A stretch of 64,000 bases of DNA from Clostridia bacterium (GCA_018399635.1 JAGYOH010000012.1:1-64000); one strand, 5' to 3'; counted from the first letter of the stretch, positions 7,421-17,730 are shown. Notes: generated from the sequence alone by a model not told the origin. Numbers and translations are program-made.

Positions 7421-10400
7421 ATCAATAAATTGAAGCTGGTTGGTCCTGGGTAGGGCCTCCAGGGCCCCGTGGTTCTCCAGGGCTTCCACCACGGTCTTTG
7501 AGGCCTTGGAACGGACCCGGAGGTCCTCGATGGAGAGGAACTCCCCCTTGAGCCGTTCCGCGGCGATGGCCTGGGCCACCGATTCTCCGAGGCCTGCCAG
7601 GCCCCTGAGGGGAGGCAGGATCCGGCCACCCTCCAGGATGAATTCACTGGGATGGGACCGGTACAAGTCGATTTTCGAAAAGACGATTCCCCGGGCCAGC
7701 ATCTCAAGAACCACCTCTAGAAGGGTGTAGAGATCCTGTTCTTTTTTCGTGGGATTCGGGGTCTGGTCGATTTCCCTCATTCTGCCCGTCACCGCCGCCT
7801 TGCCCCGGCTGATCAGGGTGGCGTCGAAATCGGCGATCCGGGAGGAAAAGTAGGTGGCGTAGAAGGCCAGGGGATGGTGGACCTTGAAATAGGCGATGCG
7901 GAAGGACATCATGACATAGGCCACGGCATGGGCCTTGGGAAACATGTATTTGATCTTGTTGCAGGAGTCGATGTACCAGGCGGGAATGTCGTGCTTTTCC
8001 ATGAGGGCGATGTTTTCCGGGGTCAGACCCTTGCCCTTGCGCACCCTCTCCATGATGCCGAAGGCCTCCTTGGGAGGCAGGTGGTTCTCGATGAGGTAGT
8101 TCATGATGTCGTCCCGGGTGGAAATCACGTCCACGAGCTTCAGCCCCCCCTTGTTGATGAGCTCCTGGGCGTTGTTGACCCAGACATCGGTGCCGTGGCT
8201 GAGACCGGATATCCGGATCAGTTCGGTGAAGGTGGCGGGTCTGGTGTCTCTGAGCATCTGCCGGACGAATTTCGTCCCGAACTCCGGTATCCCCAGAGAG
8301 CCGTCCTTCATGGGATAGGTGGGATCCTTGATGCCCAGGGCTTCAATGGAGGTGAACAGGGACAGGGTCGCGGGATCATCCAGGGGGATGGCATTGATGT
8401 CGATTCCCGTGTGGTTTTCAAGCTGCCGGATGATGGTGGGGACGTCATGGCCGAGGATGTCGAGCTTGAGAATCCTGCCGCTGATGGAATGATAGTCGAA
8501 ATGGGTGGTGACCACTCCTGAGCTCCCGTCGTTGGCGGGGTGCTGGATCGGGGTGAAATCATGGATGTCCTTGTCGGCGGGCACCACCATGATGCCGCCG
8601 GGATGCTGTCCCGTGGTGCGCCGGATGCCGGTGCAACCCTTGATCAGGCGGTTGATTTCCCTTGAGGAGACCTTGAGATTGCGGTCCTCGAAATAGTTCT
8701 TGACAAAACCGAAGGCCGTGCGCTCGGCAATGGTCCCGATGGTCCCGGCCTTGTAGACCTTGCCCTTGCCGAAAAGCTCCTCGGTGTATTTGTGGGATCT
8801 GGACTGATAGACCCCGGCGAAATTCAAATCGATGTCCGGTTCCTTGTCCCCCTCGAAACCGAGGAAGACCTCGAAGGGAATATTGTGACCGTCCTTGATC
8901 AGGGGAGTCTGACACCGGGGACAGACCTTGTCGGGCAGGTCCACCCCGCTGCCGTCCCCGCCGGCCTGGGGAAATTCACTGTAGCGGCATTCCGGGCACC
9001 GGTAGTGGGGAGGCAGTGGATTGACCTCGGTGATGCCGCTGAAGGTCGCCGCGAGGGAGGAACCCACAGAACCCCTCGAACCCACCACGTAGCCGTCCTC
9101 CAAGGATTTTGCCACGAGTTTCTGGGCGATGATGTACATCACCGCATAGCCGTTGGAGATGATCGAGTCGAGCTCCCGCTCCAGTCGTTCCTTGACGATT
9201 CCGGGCAGCGGGTCGCCGTAGAGGGTCCGGGCCCTGGTCAGGCAGAGGCTTCTCAGATCATCGTCGGAGCCTTCGATCCTCGGGGGATAGGTCCCCTTGG
9301 GGATGGGCAGTATGCCCTCATCAATGGCGGCCGCCACAAGGTTGGGCTGGTGGATGACCAGGTCCACGGCGGTCGGCCCGGGTAGAAAACTGAAATCCTC
9401 GAGCAGTTCCCGGGTGGTTTTGAAATACAGGGGGGGCTGTTCGATGTCTCTGAATTTCTGCCCCGCCAGGATGATTCTTCGATAGATTTCATCCTCTGGA
9501 TCGAGAAAATGGACGTTGCTTGAAGCCACCACGGGTTTGCCCGTCAGTTTGCCGAGTCTGACGAATTTTTCCACGGTGGATTCGAGGACTTTGAGATCCT
9601 TGACATTGCCGGAATTGAAAAGGCCCAGGGCGTTTTCAGGGGGAAAGACCTCGAAGTAATCGTAAAAGGCCGCCTTGGCCAGGACCTCCTCCGGCTCGAG
9701 GCCCTTGAGGAAACTCTGGTAGAGTTGGCCGGATTCCGTGCCGGAACCGATGAGAAGTCCCTGGCGGTACTTCTGGACCACCGCCTTGGACATGCGCGGT
9801 TTTTTATAAAAGGTGTTGAGGTGGGAAATGCTGATCAGGTGATAGAGGTTTTTCAGCCCCTCCTGGCTGCTGGCCAGGAGGGAAAAGCTGTAGAAGTCAA
9901 AGGTGTTGATTTCATCATCCCCCTGGGGAAGATGATTGATATCCTCCAGGGTACGGTAGCCCCTGCCTTCCAGGTCCGCCAACTGAAACAGGAATATCCT
10001 GGCTGTGGCCAGGGCGTCATCCACTGCCCGGTGATGGTTTTCCAGGCTGATGCCGTAGTGCTTCACCAGATTGCCCAGGCGGTGGCGTTTAAGATTCTTC
10101 AAGAGAATCCTCGACAGTTTCAAAGTATCCAGGACCACGGGATTGAAGTCAAGATCCAGGGCCCGGGCGTTTCTTCTCATGAAACCCATGTCAAAATCGG
10201 CGTTGTGGGCCACCACGGGACAAGCCCCCACGAAGGCTATAAAACGCGGCAGCACCTCGTCGATGGTGGGTTTGTCGATGAGGTCGTCATCGGTAATGCC
10301 GGTGAGTTCCACGATTTTTTCGGGCAATTCCCTTTTGGGATTGACCAGTTCGGAAAAGGTTTCGATGATTTCCTGATTGCGGACCAGAACTCCACCGATT

Positions 10401-11644
10401 TCGATGATCTGGTCCTCAGTGGGTGAAAATCCCGTGGTTTCAAGGTCGAAGACCACGAAGGCCTGGTTGAAATCCTGCTGATTGGGCCTTGAAACCAGGC
10501 TCCGTTCGTCATCGTAGAGGGATCCTTCCACGCCGTAGATGACCTTGATATCGAATTCCTTGGCGCTTTCCATGGCCTCGGGAAAACCCTGGATCACCCC
10601 GCTGTCAGTGAGGGCCACGGCTGAGTGGCCGAAGTCCCTGGCCCGCTTGACGAGGGCCCTGGGGGCGGTGATGCCGTTCATTTCGCTCATGGCGGTGTGG
10701 GCATGCAGCTCAACCCGTTTCAGGGGAGCCTCGTCGCTGCGGATTTCCTTGAGGGGCAGAATCTGATGAATGGCGACAGGCTGGAAGAGGAGTTCCCGGG
10801 AATAGGTGTCGTAGCGGGCGCTGCCTTCGAAGCGGCAGCTTGTCCCCACTTGCAGCAGACCGTCGAGTTTTTTGAATTCCTCCGGGTCCAGGAAAAGTTT
10901 GACGCCGATGGAATCCGAATAATCCGTGACCGAGAGGTTGAGAATCGTCTTGCCCCCCTTGAGGACCCGGATGTCCTTGTCGAAGATTTCTCCGGAGATC
11001 GTGGCGCGGGATTCCTCCTGCAGTTCCTTGATGGCAAGGGGTTCCCCCTTGGCCCTGCGCTTGTAGATGACCCTTTCTCCTGCTGAGGCCCCCTCCTTCT
11101 TCGGAAGCTCGGAAACCAGGTTCCTGGCAATCTGCCGGGTTTTCTCCCTTTGGATTCTTTCGTAATCTTCCTGGGCTTCCTCCGTGGCGACCCCCCACTT
11201 GATCACCACCTTCAAATCGAATTTCTCCCGGTACCCCTCCATCAAAAAAAGAGCGGTCCGGGACTCCTCCATCATTTTCAAGATGATGTGACTGTCCAGG
11301 GTGATGATGATTTCATCCTTGGCATGGCGCCGCTCGGCCTCCTTGAGCAGATTGTAGATCATGGGTTTCTCCCCTGCAAGGGGGGCGATGACCTCTTCAA
11401 AAACGTCAAGAGGAGAAGGCGACGCCTTCTCTGGCTTCACGTTTTTATGCACCTTGATTCCGGCGACAAAGGGCAGATGGCCTCCCACGGCCTCCTTGAA
11501 GGATTTGAGGTCTTCCCCGTCGATTTCAATACGGGGTTTCAAATAGAAATGCAGAAGATTTTTTTCCTTCTCGAAAAGGATGCGTTCAAAAATCCTGCTG
11601 TCATTGAAAATTTCTTCGGTGATGTGCTTCAGATTTTTCGCCAT
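7403..11644 (-). CDS. polC: DNA polymerase III alpha subunit, Gram-positive PolC type
   Basis: Main replicative polymerase of low-GC Gram-positives, with built-in proofreading. 1413 residues (family about 1440). Order of domains: N-terminal region, OB fold near 225-300, PHP domain split by the exonuclease (HAHTAMS near 312), DEDDh 3'-5' exonuclease beginning with FDLETTG near 396, a zinc-binding element (CPECRYSEF and later CPRCQ) near 880-910, and the palm with EPDIDLNF near 937. The C-terminus ends in the duplex-binding and HhH region. ATG follows AGGAGAG. It is the last gene of the rpsB-to-polC run, directly after ispG; proS, which often sits between rseP and polC in Bacilli, is missing here. 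Confidence 0.98.
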   Translation of the reverse strand: MAKNLKHITEEIFNDSRIFERILFEKEKNLLHFYLKPRIEIDGEDLKSFKEAVGGHLPFVAGIKVHKNVKPEKASPSPLDVFEEVIAPLAGEKPMIYNLLKEAERRHAKDEIIITLDSHIILKMMEESRTALFLMEGYREKFDLKVVIKWGVATEEAQEDYERIQREKTRQIARNLVSELPKKEGASAGERVIYKRRAKGEPLAIKELQEESRATISGEIFDKDIRVLKGGKTILNLSVTDYSDSIGVKLFLDPEEFKKLDGLLQVGTSCRFEGSARYDTYSRELLFQPVAIHQILPLKEIRSDEAPLKRVELHAHTAMSEMNGITAPRALVKRARDFGHSAVALTDSGVIQGFPEAMESAKEFDIKVIYGVEGSLYDDERSLVSRPNQQDFNQAFVVFDLETTGFSPTEDQIIEIGGVLVRNQEIIETFSELVNPKRELPEKIVELTGITDDDLIDKPTIDEVLPRFIAFVGACPVVAHNADFDMGFMRRNARALDLDFNPVVLDTLKLSRILLKNLKRHRLGNLVKHYGISLENHHRAVDDALATARIFLFQLADLEGRGYRTLEDINHLPQGDDEINTFDFYSFSLLASSQEGLKNLYHLISISHLNTFYKKPRMSKAVVQKYRQGLLIGSGTESGQLYQSFLKGLEPEEVLAKAAFYDYFEVFPPENALGLFNSGNVKDLKVLESTVEKFVRLGKLTGKPVVASSNVHFLDPEDEIYRRIILAGQKFRDIEQPPLYFKTTRELLEDFSFLPGPTAVDLVIHQPNLVAAAIDEGILPIPKGTYPPRIEGSDDDLRSLCLTRARTLYGDPLPGIVKERLERELDSIISNGYAVMYIIAQKLVAKSLEDGYVVGSRGSVGSSLAATFSGITEVNPLPPHYRCPECRYSEFPQAGGDGSGVDLPDKVCPRCQTPLIKDGHNIPFEVFLGFEGDKEPDIDLNFAGVYQSRSHKYTEELFGKGKVYKAGTIGTIAERTAFGFVKNYFEDRNLKVSSREINRLIKGCTGIRRTTGQHPGGIMVVPADKDIHDFTPIQHPANDGSSGVVTTHFDYHSISGRILKLDILGHDVPTIIRQLENHTGIDINAIPLDDPATLSLFTSIEALGIKDPTYPMKDGSLGIPEFGTKFVRQMLRDTRPATFTELIRISGLSHGTDVWVNNAQELINKGGLKLVDVISTRDDIMNYLIENHLPPKEAFGIMERVRKGKGLTPENIALMEKHDIPAWYIDSCNKIKYMFPKAHAVAYVMMSFRIAYFKVHHPLAFYATYFSSRIADFDATLISRGKAAVTGRMREIDQTPNPTKKEQDLYTLLEVVLEMLARGIVFSKIDLYRSHPSEFILEGGRILPPLRGLAGLGESVAQAIAAERLKGEFLSIEDLRVRSKASKTVVEALENHGALEALPRTNQLQFIDLQTFE

Positions 11645-11653
11645 AGGTCTCTC

Positions 11654-12700
11654 CTACATCTTTTCGATTTCTTCAAGGAGGGTTTTCAAGAGATCCTCTT
11701 CCCTGACCTTCTTGAGAATTTTTCCTCTTTTGAAGATGATGCCCATGTTCTTCCCCCCTGCGATGCCGATATCCGCATGGGCGGCCTCCCCCGGGCCGTT
11801 CACGCCGCATCCCATGACGGCCACGGTGAGGGGCTTCTCGCAGGCCTTCAGCGCCTCCTCCACCTGCCGGGAAAGCTTGACCAGGTCGATCTGGGCCCTT
11901 CCGCAACTGGGACAGGCGATGAGTTCCACGCCGAAACGCCTGATTTGAAGGTCCTGCAGGATCATTCTGGCCACCTGGATCTCCTCAAGGGGATCCGCAC
12001 TCAAAGAGACCCTGAGGGTGGCGCCGATGCCCTGCATGAGGAGAGGGCCGATTCCCAGAGCGCTTTTGACAGTACCTCCGATGAGGGTCCCCGCCTCCGT
12101 CACTCCCAGATGCAGGGGATAATCCGTCATTTCACTGATGAGTTCATAAGCCTTGAGGGTGGCCGGCACGTTGGAGGATTTGAGGGAAATCAGGATTTCA
12201 TGGAAATCCATGGCCTCCAGGAGTCTGATCTGGTCCATGGCGCTCTCCACCATGGCTTCAGGGGTCGGCCCACCGTGCTTTTGAAGGAGTCTGGCTTCCA
12301 AAGAACCGCCGTTGACGCCGATCCGAAGGGGGATGTCCCCTTCCTTCATGGCCGCCACGATGGCCCTGAGCTTTTCAGGATCTGAAATGTTGCCGGGATT
12401 GATTCTGATCTTGTCCACTCCTTGAGCCACCGCTTCCAGGGCCAGGCGGTGGTCGAAGTGAATGTCCGCTATCAAAGGGATGTGGATGGCCCTCTTGATG
12501 GCCCCGAGACTCCGGGCTGAGGCCATGTCCGGCACCGCGACTCTCACGAGTTCGCAGCCGGCCTTTTCCAGGGCCAGGATCTGGGCCACCGTGGCCGCCA
12601 CATCAGCCGTTTTCGTATTGGTCATGGATTGGATGCGCACCGGGTTGCGGCCGCCTAGAACCAGGTCACCCACCCGCACTTCCTTGGTCATGGGTCTCAT
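11654..12700 (-). CDS. ispG: (E)-4-hydroxy-3-methylbut-2-enyl-diphosphate synthase IspG (GcpE)
   Basis: [4Fe-4S] enzyme of the MEP isoprenoid pathway converting methylerythritol cyclodiphosphate to HMBPP. The 348-residue bacterial short form is complete: QSMTNTKTADV near the N-terminus, ADIHFDHRLAL, KIRINPGNI, and C-terminal cluster cysteines in IACPSCGRAQ and AVMGCGVNGPGEA. ATG is preceded by AAGGAG. It lies 11 bases after rseP and 9 before polC. dxr, an earlier enzyme of the same pathway, and uppS, which uses its end product, are in the same run. Confidence 0.97.
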   Translation of the reverse strand: MRPMTKEVRVGDLVLGGRNPVRIQSMTNTKTADVAATVAQILALEKAGCELVRVAVPDMASARSLGAIKRAIHIPLIADIHFDHRLALEAVAQGVDKIRINPGNISDPEKLRAIVAAMKEGDIPLRIGVNGGSLEARLLQKHGGPTPEAMVESAMDQIRLLEAMDFHEILISLKSSNVPATLKAYELISEMTDYPLHLGVTEAGTLIGGTVKSALGIGPLLMQGIGATLRVSLSADPLEEIQVARMILQDLQIRRFGVELIACPSCGRAQIDLVKLSRQVEEALKACEKPLTVAVMGCGVNGPGEAAHADIGIAGGKNMGIIFKRGKILKKVREEDLLKTLLEEIEKM

Positions 12701-12711
12701 AAAAGGACTCC

Positions 12712-13713
12712 TTAAAACAATTTCACGATATCGTTGTAAAGCACGAAGACCATGAGGGCCATCAAAAGGGCGAAGCCGATGAAATGGACCATGCCCTCTT
12801 TTTCAGGGGGGATGGGTCTGCCTCTGGCGATTTCGACAAGCAAAAACAGGATTCTGCCGCCGTCCAGGGCCGGAAAGGGCAGCAGATTGATGATGCCGAG
12901 GTTGATGCTCAGATAAGCCGCAATGAAGGCCAGGGAAAGGAAACCGGTGTTGGCGGCTTCACCGATGATGCCCACGATCCCGATGGGTCCGATGATCTCC
13001 CCCTCCACCTGGGTCCCGGTGACCAGGTCTCCGAGAAAACCGAAGATGCTGCCGATGAGGAATCCCGTCTGCTCGATGCCGTAACCCAGGGAGGGCATGA
13101 AGGCTTTTTCAAGGGTGGGGCTGATGCCGATGATCCTCCGGTCCGTGTCCGCCTCCAGGGCCGGGGTCAGGCTCACGGCAAGCTCCTGGTCGTTTCGCTC
13201 GAGGACCAGGGTAAGGTCCCCTTCACTCTGGGAAATGACCTGGGTGACTTCGTTCCAGGAATCGATGGGTTCATCGTTGATGAAAAGGATTCGGTCTCCG
13301 GACTCGATGCCGGCGGCCTGGGCGGGCAGGCCCGGCTGGATTTCATCGATGGTCCGGGTGGGAAAACCCACGCTGAAGGCGATGAGGGTCAGAAGGACGA
13401 TGCTCAGCAGAAAGTTCATGAGGGGACCGGCCAGAACCACGGAGATTCTTCTTAAAGGAGACTGGTTGGAGAAGCTCCTGGGGCTGTCGCTGGCTTCATC
13501 CTCCCCCTCCATCTTGATGAAGCCCCCCAGGGGAAAGGCCCTGAGGGAATACTGGGTCTCCCCCCTGGTCCTCGAGAAGATTCTGGGTCCCATGCCGATG
13601 GCAAATTCATTGACCTTGATGTGATTCATCTTGGCCACGATAAAGTGACCGGATTCATGGAAGAGCACCATGATTCCGAATACGAGGATGAAGCTGATAA
13701 TGGTTACAAACAT
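12712..13713 (-). CDS. rseP: Site-2 intramembrane metalloprotease RseP
   Basis: Membrane zinc protease of the regulated intramembrane proteolysis family (RseP/RasP). The first membrane segment carries HESGH (zinc ligands and Glu), a single PDZ domain with QPGLPAQAAGIESGDRI follows near residues 110-190, and NLLPFPALDGG supplies the third ligand (LDG motif) in a later membrane segment. Substrate unknown; homologues cleave anti-sigma factors and signal peptide remnants. The ATG at 13713 has AGGTGA five bases upstream; a GTG nine bases earlier overlaps that site. dxr ends 15 bases before the chosen start. Confidence 0.95.
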   Translation of the reverse strand: MFVTIISFILVFGIMVLFHESGHFIVAKMNHIKVNEFAIGMGPRIFSRTRGETQYSLRAFPLGGFIKMEGEDEASDSPRSFSNQSPLRRISVVLAGPLMNFLLSIVLLTLIAFSVGFPTRTIDEIQPGLPAQAAGIESGDRILFINDEPIDSWNEVTQVISQSEGDLTLVLERNDQELAVSLTPALEADTDRRIIGISPTLEKAFMPSLGYGIEQTGFLIGSIFGFLGDLVTGTQVEGEIIGPIGIVGIIGEAANTGFLSLAFIAAYLSINLGIINLLPFPALDGGRILFLLVEIARGRPIPPEKEGMVHFIGFALLMALMVFVLYNDIVKLF

Positions 13714-13727
13714 ATATTTCACCTATT

Positions 13728-14852
13728 TCATTCAAGTCTATTTTTCAGTCGTGCTTCAAGTTCCCGGATACTGAAATAATCCATTGGGGTCTCGGGGGTG
13801 TGGCGGGCCATTTCCCTGGCGATGGTATCCGTGATGTCATAAAAGGAGATTTCGTCCCTGAGATATTTCGCCACCATGATTTCATTGACCATGTTGTAGA
13901 CCACGGGCATGGACCCCCCGGCGCTAATGGCTTGATACCCCAACCCGAGGCCGGGAAACACTTCGTCATCCACCCTCTCGAAGGTCAGGGAGGCGATAGT
14001 GTCAAAACTGAAACTTTCAAGCCGGCTTTCCCGGCGCTCTGGATAATGGAGGGCGTAGTGGAGGGGCAGGTGCATGTCGGGATAGCCCAGCTGGGCAAGG
14101 ACCGCCGTATCCTTCAGACGCACCAGGGAATGGATGATGCTCTGGGGGTGGACCACCACTTCAATCGCTTCTGGAGAAAGGTCGAAAAGCCACTTGGCCT
14201 CGATGACCTCCAGGCCCTTGTTGACCAGGGTGGCGGAATCGATGGAGATTTTGCGCCCCATGGCCCAGTTGGGATGTTTGAGGGCCTCTTTAGCCTTTTT
14301 GCCCCGGACCTCGGCAGACTTCATGCCTCTGAAGGGTCCCCCCGAGGCGGTGAGAATCACCCCTGTCAGGGCCCTCCCCTCCTCCAGTCCCTGCAGACAC
14401 TGGAAAATGGCGCTGTGCTCAGAGTCCACCGGAATCAGCCTGGCGGTGGATTTTTCCAGAGCCTTTTGAATGACGGCCCCTCCGGTGACCAGGGATTCCT
14501 TGTTGGCCAGGGCCACGTCGACCTGTCCCTCTATGGCCTTCAAGGTCGGATGAAGACCCGCTGAGCCCACCATGGCGTTGAGGACAAGATCCAATTCGCC
14601 GGCATCCAGGAGGTCGGTGCCCTCCTGGACCAGCCTGGCGGAAAAATTCATGGTCTTGCCGTGGGCATAGGCCTCGGGGTCCGTAATCCAGATGTACTGG
14701 GGTCGGAAGGCCTCGTCGATCTGAAGCAGTCTTTTGAGATTGCGGTGCCCGCTGACCAGGATCAGGTCGAAGTCCTTGGGGTGCTGCCGGATGATGTCAA
14801 GGGCCTGGGTGCCGATGGAACCCGTTGCCCCGAGTATGCCAAGACGTTTCAT
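13728..14852 (-). CDS. dxr: 1-deoxy-D-xylulose 5-phosphate reductoisomerase
   Basis: NADPH-dependent second enzyme of the MEP pathway. 374 residues. The nucleotide-binding LGATGSIGTQ is at residues 5-14; ANKESLVTGG, PVDSEHSAIFQCL and ASGGPFRG are the classical Dxr motifs, and the MGRKISIDSATLVNKGLEVIEA metal/substrate region is intact. ATG at 14852 is preceded by GAGGAGG. It lies between cdsA and rseP, as in most Bacillota. Confidence 0.97.
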   Translation of the reverse strand: MKRLGILGATGSIGTQALDIIRQHPKDFDLILVSGHRNLKRLLQIDEAFRPQYIWITDPEAYAHGKTMNFSARLVQEGTDLLDAGELDLVLNAMVGSAGLHPTLKAIEGQVDVALANKESLVTGGAVIQKALEKSTARLIPVDSEHSAIFQCLQGLEEGRALTGVILTASGGPFRGMKSAEVRGKKAKEALKHPNWAMGRKISIDSATLVNKGLEVIEAKWLFDLSPEAIEVVVHPQSIIHSLVRLKDTAVLAQLGYPDMHLPLHYALHYPERRESRLESFSFDTIASLTFERVDDEVFPGLGLGYQAISAGGSMPVVYNMVNEIMVAKYLRDEISFYDITDTIAREMARHTPETPMDYFSIRELEARLKNRLE

Positions 14853-14871
14853 ATCATGCCTCCTCAAGTGC

Positions 14872-15642
14872 TTATAGAATCACTGTCACCGCGTAGTAGA
14901 CGATGGGAATCAGGATGATGACGCTGTCGAACCGGTCGAGGATGCCGCCGTGACCGGGCATCACCTTGCCGAAATCCTTGACTCCCAGGGTTCTTTTTAT
15001 TTTCGAGGCCACAAGGTCCCCGATCTGGGAGAGGGCGGTCATTCCCAGGACGATGAGTCCGAACAAGACCATGGGCAGGTACTGTTCAAAGCCCATGATC
15101 CGATAGTAAATCAGGCTCATGACCAGGGCCCCCAGGAGGCCTCCGACGGCTCCTTCCACGGTTTTTTTGGGACTGATCCGGGGGGCCAAAGGACGCCTGC
15201 CCAGAAAGCGCCCCGTAAAAAAGGCGAAGGTATCGCTGAACCAGGCGATGAGAAATATCAGACCGACAAAATTCATATACCCCATGACCTCCAGGGTCAG
15301 GAGCATATAGATGGGAATCACGATGTAGAAGATGGAAACCTGGAATTTTCCGATGACATCCAGCTTGAGGTCCTCGGAAAAGAGTCCCGCCACCAGAAAA
15401 GCCATCATCATGAAGGTCAGGGCGATGACCAGGTCCTCGAGACCCCTCAGTTCCAGGAAGACCACCGTCAGCAGGCCCCCGGAAAAGGTGTAGGCGTTGA
15501 GGATGCCGGCGGACCGGTAGTATTCATAGAGGGCCAGGAGAATCACGCCGTAACCCATGATTCTGAAAATCCAGCCCCCGTTGCTGACGGCGATGAACAG
15601 AAGCACGATGGCCACCGCCGCGGACATCAGCCGATTAAACAT
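14872..15642 (-). CDS. cdsA: Phosphatidate cytidylyltransferase
   Basis: Integral membrane enzyme making CDP-diacylglycerol from phosphatidic acid and CTP. The 256-residue product is mostly hydrophobic with about seven to eight membrane segments. The C-terminal signature is clear (KDFGKVMPGHGGILDRFDS), as is AWFSDTFAFFTGRFLGR. The ATG at 15642 overlaps the uppS stop by 8 bases and has GGAGGAATC upstream; a frame extension to 15711 lies inside uppS and is not needed. Confidence 0.95.
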   Translation of the reverse strand: MFNRLMSAAVAIVLLFIAVSNGGWIFRIMGYGVILLALYEYYRSAGILNAYTFSGGLLTVVFLELRGLEDLVIALTFMMMAFLVAGLFSEDLKLDVIGKFQVSIFYIVIPIYMLLTLEVMGYMNFVGLIFLIAWFSDTFAFFTGRFLGRRPLAPRISPKKTVEGAVGGLLGALVMSLIYYRIMGFEQYLPMVLFGLIVLGMTALSQIGDLVASKIKRTLGVKDFGKVMPGHGGILDRFDSVIILIPIVYYAVTVIL

Positions 15643-16336
15643 TGTTGATTCCTCCAAAGCGGCGGTCTCTGCGGGTGTATTCCTCCAGGGCTTTTTCAAA
15701 GGAGACCTCATTGAAATCCGGCCAGTATTCAGGGGTGAAGATCAACTCGGCGTAGGCCAGCTGCCAGAGGAGAAAATTGCTGAGTCTCAACTCGCCGCTG
15801 GTCCGGATCATGAGATCGGGATCCGGAAATTCCCCCGTATCCAGCACGCCGCTCAGATCCTCTTCGGTGACGGGGCTCCTGCCTGATGAGAGCAGCCGGT
15901 TGACCCCCCTGAGAATCTCCTGTCTTGCCCCGTAGTTGAGGGCGATGATCACCGTGACCTCGCTGTTGTGCCTGGTTTTATCCTTGGCCGATTCAATGGC
16001 TTTTTTCAGTTCCGGATGAAAGGGTTCCAGATCACCGATGGTGCAGAGTCTGACCCCCTCACGATTGAAGGTATCCACTTCCCTGGCGAGATATTGCCGG
16101 AGCAGGCCCATCAGGGCCTGGATTTCATCCTGGGGCCTTTTCCAGTTTTCCGTGGAAAAGGCATAGAAGGTCAGGTGACTGATGCCTTTTTCCTTGGCAT
16201 AGGCGATGATTTTTCGGATATTTTCCGTACCGGCCTTATGGCCCAGGGTTCTCGGCAGGCCCTTTGCTTTGGCCCAACGTCCATTGCCGTCCATGATGAA
16301 GGCGACGTGCTTTGGAATTTTCAGATCATGGTCCAT
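15635..16336 (-). CDS. uppS: Undecaprenyl diphosphate synthase (isoprenyl transferase)
   Basis: cis-Prenyltransferase that builds the C55 carrier for wall polymers. 233 residues; the substrate motif AFIMDGNGRWAKAKG is near residue 12, YAFSTENWKRP near 70, and the C-terminal RTSGELRLSNFLLWQLAYAE block is intact. AGGAGG precedes ATG, and that site begins directly after the T-tract of a terminator following frr, which is unusual. It overlaps cdsA by 8 bases. Confidence 0.96.
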   Translation of the reverse strand: MDHDLKIPKHVAFIMDGNGRWAKAKGLPRTLGHKAGTENIRKIIAYAKEKGISHLTFYAFSTENWKRPQDEIQALMGLLRQYLAREVDTFNREGVRLCTIGDLEPFHPELKKAIESAKDKTRHNSEVTVIIALNYGARQEILRGVNRLLSSGRSPVTEEDLSGVLDTGEFPDPDLMIRTSGELRLSNFLLWQLAYAELIFTPEYWPDFNEVSFEKALEEYTRRDRRFGGINNV

Positions 16337-16348
16337 GGGATACCTCCT

Positions 16349-16378
16349 AAAAAAGGCCCTCCCTGAGTGTGGGAGGGC
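16349..16378 (-). terminator. Intrinsic terminator between frr and uppS
   Basis: Stem GCCCTCCC/GGGAGGGC (8 bp), 7-base loop, then CTTTTTT in the minus-strand sense. The uppS Shine-Dalgarno AGGAGG starts immediately after the T run. Confidence 0.85.
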
Positions 16379-16407
16379 TCAATAGTCATCAAGACACTTC
16401 AAATCAA

Positions 16408-16965
16408 CTAGACTTCCAGAATCTCAACTTCCTTTTGATGTATCAAATTGTCCACCGTCCCTGAATAATGATCCGTCATCTTCTGAACTTCTTCTTCGGC
16501 GGATTTCAGGTTGTCCTCGGTGATTTCCTTGTCTTTTTCCATCTTTTTCAAACTGTCATTGGCTTCGCGACGCTCGTTTCTCAAGGCGATTTTGGCATTT
16601 TCCCCGATTTTTTTCACGACCTTCACCAGTTCCTTGCGGCGCTCTTCGGTCAGGACGGGCATCACCAGGCGGATCACTTTGCCGTCATTAGAGGGATTGA
16701 TGCCGAGATCCGAGGTCAGGATGGCCTTTTCAATCGCACTCATCACCGAGGGGTCATAGGGCTGTACCAGGAGCATTCTGGCCTCCGGTACTGAAATATT
16801 GGCCAGTTGGTTGATGGGGGTCGGCGTGCCGTAGTAATCCACCACCACATGGTCCAGGAGTGCTGGATTGGCGCGTCCTGCCCGTATACTGTGCAGTTCA
16901 TCCTTCAGCACGTGAATGGTCTTTTCCATTTTTCCCTTGAGCAGCTCATGTACAACGTTTTTCAT
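16408..16965 (-). CDS. frr: Ribosome recycling factor
   Basis: Splits post-termination ribosomes together with EF-G. 185 residues of the normal length; [21 protein letters not shown] is the conserved N-terminal region and the long amphipathic three-helix bundle is evident, ending in IHQKEVEIL. Its ATG overlaps the pyrH stop (ATGA), with AGGAGG inside the end of pyrH. A strong terminator follows it. Confidence 0.97.
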   Translation of the reverse strand: MKNVVHELLKGKMEKTIHVLKDELHSIRAGRANPALLDHVVVDYYGTPTPINQLANISVPEARMLLVQPYDPSVMSAIEKAILTSDLGINPSNDGKVIRLVMPVLTEERRKELVKVVKKIGENAKIALRNERREANDSLKKMEKDKEITEDNLKSAEEEVQKMTDHYSGTVDNLIHQKEVEILEV

Positions 16966-17681
16966 TGTGGTTTCCTCCTAATCTCAGTGCCGATCTTTTC
17001 GCCATTGAGCACCTTGAGGATGTTTTCCGGCTCGTCGAGCCCGAAAATCATCGCCTTGATGTCATTTTCCCGAAGCAGGGTCGCGGCGGTGGAATCGATC
17101 ACCTTGAGATCCAATTCAAGAATTTCTCTATAGGTCAGTTTATCAAATTTTTTCGCATCTTTAAATAGTTTCGGGTCTTTATCATAGACCCCGTCGATAT
17201 TTTTTGCAAAAAGAACCATGGAAGCATCGATTTCAGCGGCTCTGAGGGCCGCGGTGGTGTCCGTGGAGAAAAAAGGATTGCCGGTGCCGGCGGCAAAAAT
17301 GACCACCCGCCCCTTTTCCAGATGTCGCACCGCCTTGCGCCGGATGTAGGGCTCCGCGATCCGGTTCATTTCAATGGCACTCATCACCCGGGTGGGAATT
17401 TCAAGGGACTCGATGGCACTTTGAAGCGCCAGGGCGTTGATGACCGTGGCCAGCATGCCCATGTAATCCGCAGTGGAACGATCCATTTCAGGGTTGGAGC
17501 GGCCCCTCATGATATTGCCTCCCCCGATCACGATGGCGATTTCATAGCCTGATTCGTGAATGTTTTGAATCTCCTTGGCAATCCCCTTCAGGGTCTGGTT
17601 GTCGATGCCCATCCCGTGGGACTGGGAAATCGCCTCCCCGCTCAGCTTCAGAAGTATCCGGTGCGATGCCTTGTTTTTCAT
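16962..17681 (-). CDS. pyrH: Uridylate kinase
   Basis: Hexameric bacterial UMP kinase of the amino-acid-kinase fold, making UDP. 239 residues; LKLSGEAI near the start, [11 protein letters not shown] for phosphate binding, [16 protein letters not shown], and [19 protein letters not shown] are all present. GGAGGGAG lies before the ATG. A terminator separates it from tsf, only about 22 bases upstream of the start. Confidence 0.97.
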   Translation of the reverse strand: MKNKASHRILLKLSGEAISQSHGMGIDNQTLKGIAKEIQNIHESGYEIAIVIGGGNIMRGRSNPEMDRSTADYMGMLATVINALALQSAIESLEIPTRVMSAIEMNRIAEPYIRRKAVRHLEKGRVVIFAAGTGNPFFSTDTTAALRAAEIDASMVLFAKNIDGVYDKDPKLFKDAKKFDKLTYREILELDLKVIDSTAATLLRENDIKAMIFGLDEPENILKVLNGEKIGTEIRRKPQ

Positions 17682-17703
17682 CCTAGCTCCCTCCAGTTTT
17701 TCT

Positions 17704-17730
17704 AAAAAAAGAGAACACTAATGTGTCCTC
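17704..17730 (-). terminator. Intrinsic terminator between tsf and pyrH
   Basis: Stem of 8 pairs (GAGGACAC with GTGTTCTC, one G-T pair), ATTA loop, followed by seven T in the minus-strand sense. It ends about 22 bases before the pyrH start. Confidence 0.8.
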